This document shows positions 6,241-7,926 of a DNA stretch of 7,926 bases, one piece after another. Position 1 is the stretch's first letter, and each line of letters starts with the position of its first letter. Origin of the DNA: CAZFAP01 sp964516325 (lineage in GTDB: Bacteria > Auribacterota > JABMQX01); NCBI GenBank assembly GCA_964516325.1, contig CAZFAP010000203.1, positions 1 to 7,926 of the forward strand. The letters are read 5' to 3'. Both the position numbers and the translations under genes were made by a program. The notes under the pieces are model-generated. The model did no database searches. It was not told the DNA's origin and saw only the letters and a list, made by a program, of their open reading frames with translations.

Positions 6241-6414
6241 CCTTCTTTTCCTTTGAGTGCTGGGCCATTGCCACCGCTTCCGTGACCTTCCCCTCCGTCT
6301 CACCCGGTTCCATTCGCTGATAGTCTCGACGACCTGGAAGGGGAGGATGGTTCGGTCAACGGGCTTGAGTTCGCCCTTTTCGTCGTATTTGCCGTTCCAG
6401 ATAAGCTCGGTCAT
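6214..6414 (-). pseudogene. N-terminal fragment of a DNA methyltransferase (body deleted or frameshifted)
   Basis: The ORF starts at 6414 with AGGAGA seven bases upstream. Its first ~36 residues (MTELIWNGKYDEKG..., then LPFQVVETI) match, from memory, the conserved N-terminus of site-specific DNA methyltransferases found with type III-like helicase restriction proteins. After VVETI the frame turns into Arg/Trp-rich sequence (NRVRRRGRSRKRW) and stops at 6214 with none of the methyltransferase body: no DPPF-type catalytic motif or SAM-binding glycine loop. A different frame (6313 to about 6190, containing EGKVTEAVAMAQ) looks more protein-like there, so a frameshift or deletion scar probably lies near 6310. 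The start ATG overlaps the preceding ORF's TGA as ATGA. The protein would not methylate DNA. Confidence 0.6.
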
Positions 6415-6725
6415 TGTGGTTTCTCCTGGCAAGGAAAGGGCTTTGTCGCTCGAGGAAAGTCGTCAGGCCGGGGGGTCGTTCGCCCGACGGTTGGCCGTGG
6501 AAGTGTGCGGGTCGGCCTGTGATGGCGAAGTTGACACATCACCGGGGCGATTGCTTCTCGCTGCGCGCGCCAAAAGCGGAACTCGCTGCCGTCTTTGAGG
6601 AGATGGTCTTGTTTGAACCAGAATTCGAGGAGGCGCTTTGTGACGGCGCTCGCGCCGTCGTAGCCCTTCTCCCGCCAGGCGGCGACGGCCGCTTTGATCT
6701 TTTCGTTTAGTTCGATGCCCGCCAT
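6411..6725 (-). pseudogene. N-terminal fragment of a type III-like restriction/helicase protein
   Basis: The ORF has 104 codons. Residues 1-60 (ELNEKIKAAV, YDGASAVTKRLLEFW, FRFWRAQREAI) match, from memory, the N-terminal segment of large DEAD/DEAH-helicase restriction proteins that accompany site-specific DNA methyltransferases (the family often labelled BPTD_3080). In intact relatives, FxFxxxQxEAI is soon followed by Walker A GKT. Here it breaks off at about base 6546, and a Pro/Arg/Thr-rich tail follows with no helicase motif. Full-length relatives have several hundred more residues. The start is supported by GGGGTG just upstream and a 3-base gap after the hicA stop. The restriction function is lost, unless a complete copy exists elsewhere. 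Confidence 0.75.
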
Positions 6726-6728
6726 GTG

Positions 6729-6977
6729 TCACCCCGTGTAGAAATGTCGTCGAAGTTCCGTCTCCGGGACGAACCGACACGCCTGCCTGAAAATCGCGCG
6801 AAGCGTTCCGCGGTCCAACTCATCGTGCAGTGGCACCACGATCGTTTGCTTCTCGCCCTCCTCAGTGATCCTCCTCAGCTTCGCATGGCTGCCTCGGGTG
6901 GAGAAGAGCGAGAAGCGGAAACCTCGGAAGATTGCGACGACGTCTCGCCCCGAGAGCCGCCTCAATTTAGGTGGCAT
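6729..6977 (-). CDS. hicA: HicA-family mRNA interferase toxin
   Basis: This 82-residue protein is a HicA (YcfA-like) toxin, which cleaves mRNA and arrests translation when not bound by HicB. It has the usual small dsRBD-like layout: the opening LRRLSGRDVVAIFRGFRF, then STRGSH with the catalytic histidine H31, then the strand VVPLHDELDRGTLRAIFRQA, and a closing helix and FYTG end. Length and motif order are normal for the family, so the toxin should be active. Its start codon lies 11 bases inside the end of hicB, so the antitoxin is made first. It lies between the methyltransferase and restriction genes, consistent with a role in stabilising or guarding that restriction-modification operon. 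Confidence 0.9.
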   Translation of the reverse strand: MPPKLRRLSGRDVVAIFRGFRFSLFSTRGSHAKLRRITEEGEKQTIVVPLHDELDRGTLRAIFRQACRFVPETELRRHFYTG

Positions 6978-7197
6978 GGGCTACGGGCTCCAACTCAAGC
7001 GTCACGACCAGTCCTGGGTCAGGCGCCAGGCCAAGTTCGGCAGGGTCCTCGCCTTCGAGGTAGAGAGCGACGGCTTCCCGTAGGTTGGCGATGGTCTCGT
7101 CAAGGGTTTTGCCTTGCGTGACAACCGCTATGTTCATGCACTCGGCGACGTAGTGAGTGTCTCCTTTATAGACGTAAGCTTTGATTGTGCGCTCCAT
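6967..7197 (-). CDS. hicB: HicB-family antitoxin (short form)
   Basis: This 76-residue protein belongs to the HicB/UPF0150 family, whose partial RNase H-like fold covers the HicA active site. Diagnostic stretches are AYVYKGDTHYVAEC, VVTQGKTLDETIANLREAV and LYLEGED. Many HicB proteins carry a C-terminal helix-turn-helix or ribbon-helix-helix domain for autoregulation. This one ends after a VTLELE strand and has none, so the operon is probably not repressed by HicB through DNA binding. Its ATG directly follows the TGA of the methyltransferase gene (TGAATG), and its end overlaps hicA by 11 bases. It would neutralise the adjacent toxin and is expected to be translated with the methyltransferase. 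Confidence 0.87.
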   Translation of the reverse strand: MERTIKAYVYKGDTHYVAECMNIAVVTQGKTLDETIANLREAVALYLEGEDPAELGLAPDPGLVVTLELEPVAHAT

Positions 7198-7926
7198 TCA
7201 CGACACCTTTGCTTCGAGGAGTTTCGTCGTATCATTGCCGAAAATGTCCACGACTTTGACCAGGACTTTGTAGTTCCGGCATTCATTGTACGTGTGGACT
7301 GCTTTTGTTTCAAGCCTGGGATTTTTGCGGGTGCGGAAGCACTGCCAGCCGTTGTGAAAGGTATCGTCGTGGTAGTCCCAGTCCACCGCCCAGTAATCAA
7401 TGTAGTCTGTGAACTTCCTGATTTTGTCGCGCACTTCGTCGGGAACGTATTCGGGGTTCGCGATGATGAAGTCTTTGATGGTGACGGTCAGCTTTTTGCC
7501 TTTGAGGTCGTGGGCGAACTCCAGATAGTTGAGGTCGAAGAAGCGGATTTGCTCTTTGGCGGCGTCTTTGACCTCGAGGGCTTCCTTGGGGATAGAGATG
7601 AGGCGCGGCTTGACGCCGTAGTCTTCCTCGATTTCCTTTGTGAGGTCGTGGAGTCCCATCTCGAAATCCCAGCCTAAGAAATGAACTTCCCGGATGCCGG
7701 ATTCTTTCGCCTCTTTCAGCGTCTCGCGGATTTCGCGCATCGTGATGGGGCTGTCAACGCTTCCGACGTGAACGGATGCGCGGGCTTTCTTGCCGTGGAG
7801 CATCTTGAACCCCGAAACTGGCTCCGCGCGATAAAGGTCGAGGATGAATTTGACGTAGCGCTCCCATCCGGCGAGTCCGTTTGCGGCTAACTTGTGGCGT
7901 TCGTAATTGCCTAAGTTGAGGATTTC
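7198..7926 (-). CDS. Site-specific DNA methyltransferase, C-terminal 242 residues (runs off the right edge)
   Basis: The open frame reaches the window end without a start, so the N-terminal catalytic part lies outside. The visible part begins with LGNYERHKLAANG, followed by RAEPVSGFKMLHGKKA, an HVGSVDSPIT stretch and a helix-rich section. It ends with the conserved block DYWAVDWDYHDDTFHNGWQ, FRTRKNP and a beta-rich tail (VKVVDIFGNDTTK). From memory, this order is typical of the C-terminal region of adenine-specific methyltransferases paired with type III-like helicase restriction proteins. The segment around HVGSVDSPIT to HFLGWDFEMG has no catalytic residues I can name and may serve target recognition. 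Its TGA is immediately followed by the hicB ATG, so it heads the operon. The gene looks intact as far as it can be seen. Confidence 0.85.
   Translation of the reverse strand, partial: EILNLGNYERHKLAANGLAGWERYVKFILDLYRAEPVSGFKMLHGKKARASVHVGSVDSPITMREIRETLKEAKESGIREVHFLGWDFEMGLHDLTKEIEEDYGVKPRLISIPKEALEVKDAAKEQIRFFDLNYLEFAHDLKGKKLTVTIKDFIIANPEYVPDEVRDKIRKFTDYIDYWAVDWDYHDDTFHNGWQCFRTRKNPRLETKAVHTYNECRNYKVLVKVVDIFGNDTTKLLEAKVS

Noticed and set aside
7114..7677. 187-codon plus-strand open frame opposite the methyltransferase
   Set aside because: It is the antisense of a conserved methyltransferase C-terminus; its Val/Phe/Asp-rich composition mirrors the sense codons.
1..7926. CRISPR array, insertion sequence or transposase
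   Set aside because: No direct repeats of 25-40 bases with regular spacers, no terminal inverted repeats with target duplications and no transposase-like reading frame were found by eye.

Overview
The window looks like an accessory stretch of the chromosome of an environmental, GC-rich bacterium, most likely from the planctomycete/verrucomicrobial (PVC) sphere or a neighbouring uncultivated phylum. This placement is inferred from long gene-poor gaps filled with palindromic and short tandem repeats of a kind I associate, from memory, with such genomes, and from an exported GH20-type hexosaminidase. No marker gene fixes the phylum. Every gene I can support lies on the minus strand, so the window reads functionally from right to left.

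Right part (7926 to about 6214): a restriction-modification operon that is intact at its head and broken at its tail. It holds the C-terminal 242 residues of a site-specific DNA methyltransferase running off the right edge, then a tightly packed hicB-hicA toxin-antitoxin pair, then only the first ~60 recognisable residues of the partner restriction/helicase protein. Next comes only the first ~36 residues of what looks like another methyltransferase of the same general type, with a good ribosome binding site. The genes abut or overlap by a few bases, so this was one transcription unit. The helicase and second methyltransferase have lost their bodies and I treat them as pseudogenes.

Middle part (6129 to 3634): a compact cassette of genes I cannot assign to any known system. 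A 423-residue protein with an acidic central linker overlaps by 20 bases a 363-residue protein carrying a PD-(D/E)XK nuclease signature (D74, E89-x-K91). That gene overlaps, through an ATGA junction, a 51-codon ORF whose peptide resembles a helical C-terminal tail of large DNA methyltransferases. A hairpin with a T-run follows. The position next to restriction-modification remnants suggests a defence role. This cassette is the best candidate for something undescribed.

Left part (3633 to 1): a ~950-base gene-free gap with several repeat types and, unexpectedly, a perfect consensus sigma-70 promoter with no gene directly behind it. Then comes a secreted GH20 beta-N-acetylhexosaminidase-like enzyme (683 aa) with its own promoter candidate and a strong ribosome binding site. 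A second ~580-base repeat-filled gap follows, and a 3'-truncated tRNA-His(GTG) lies at the left edge.
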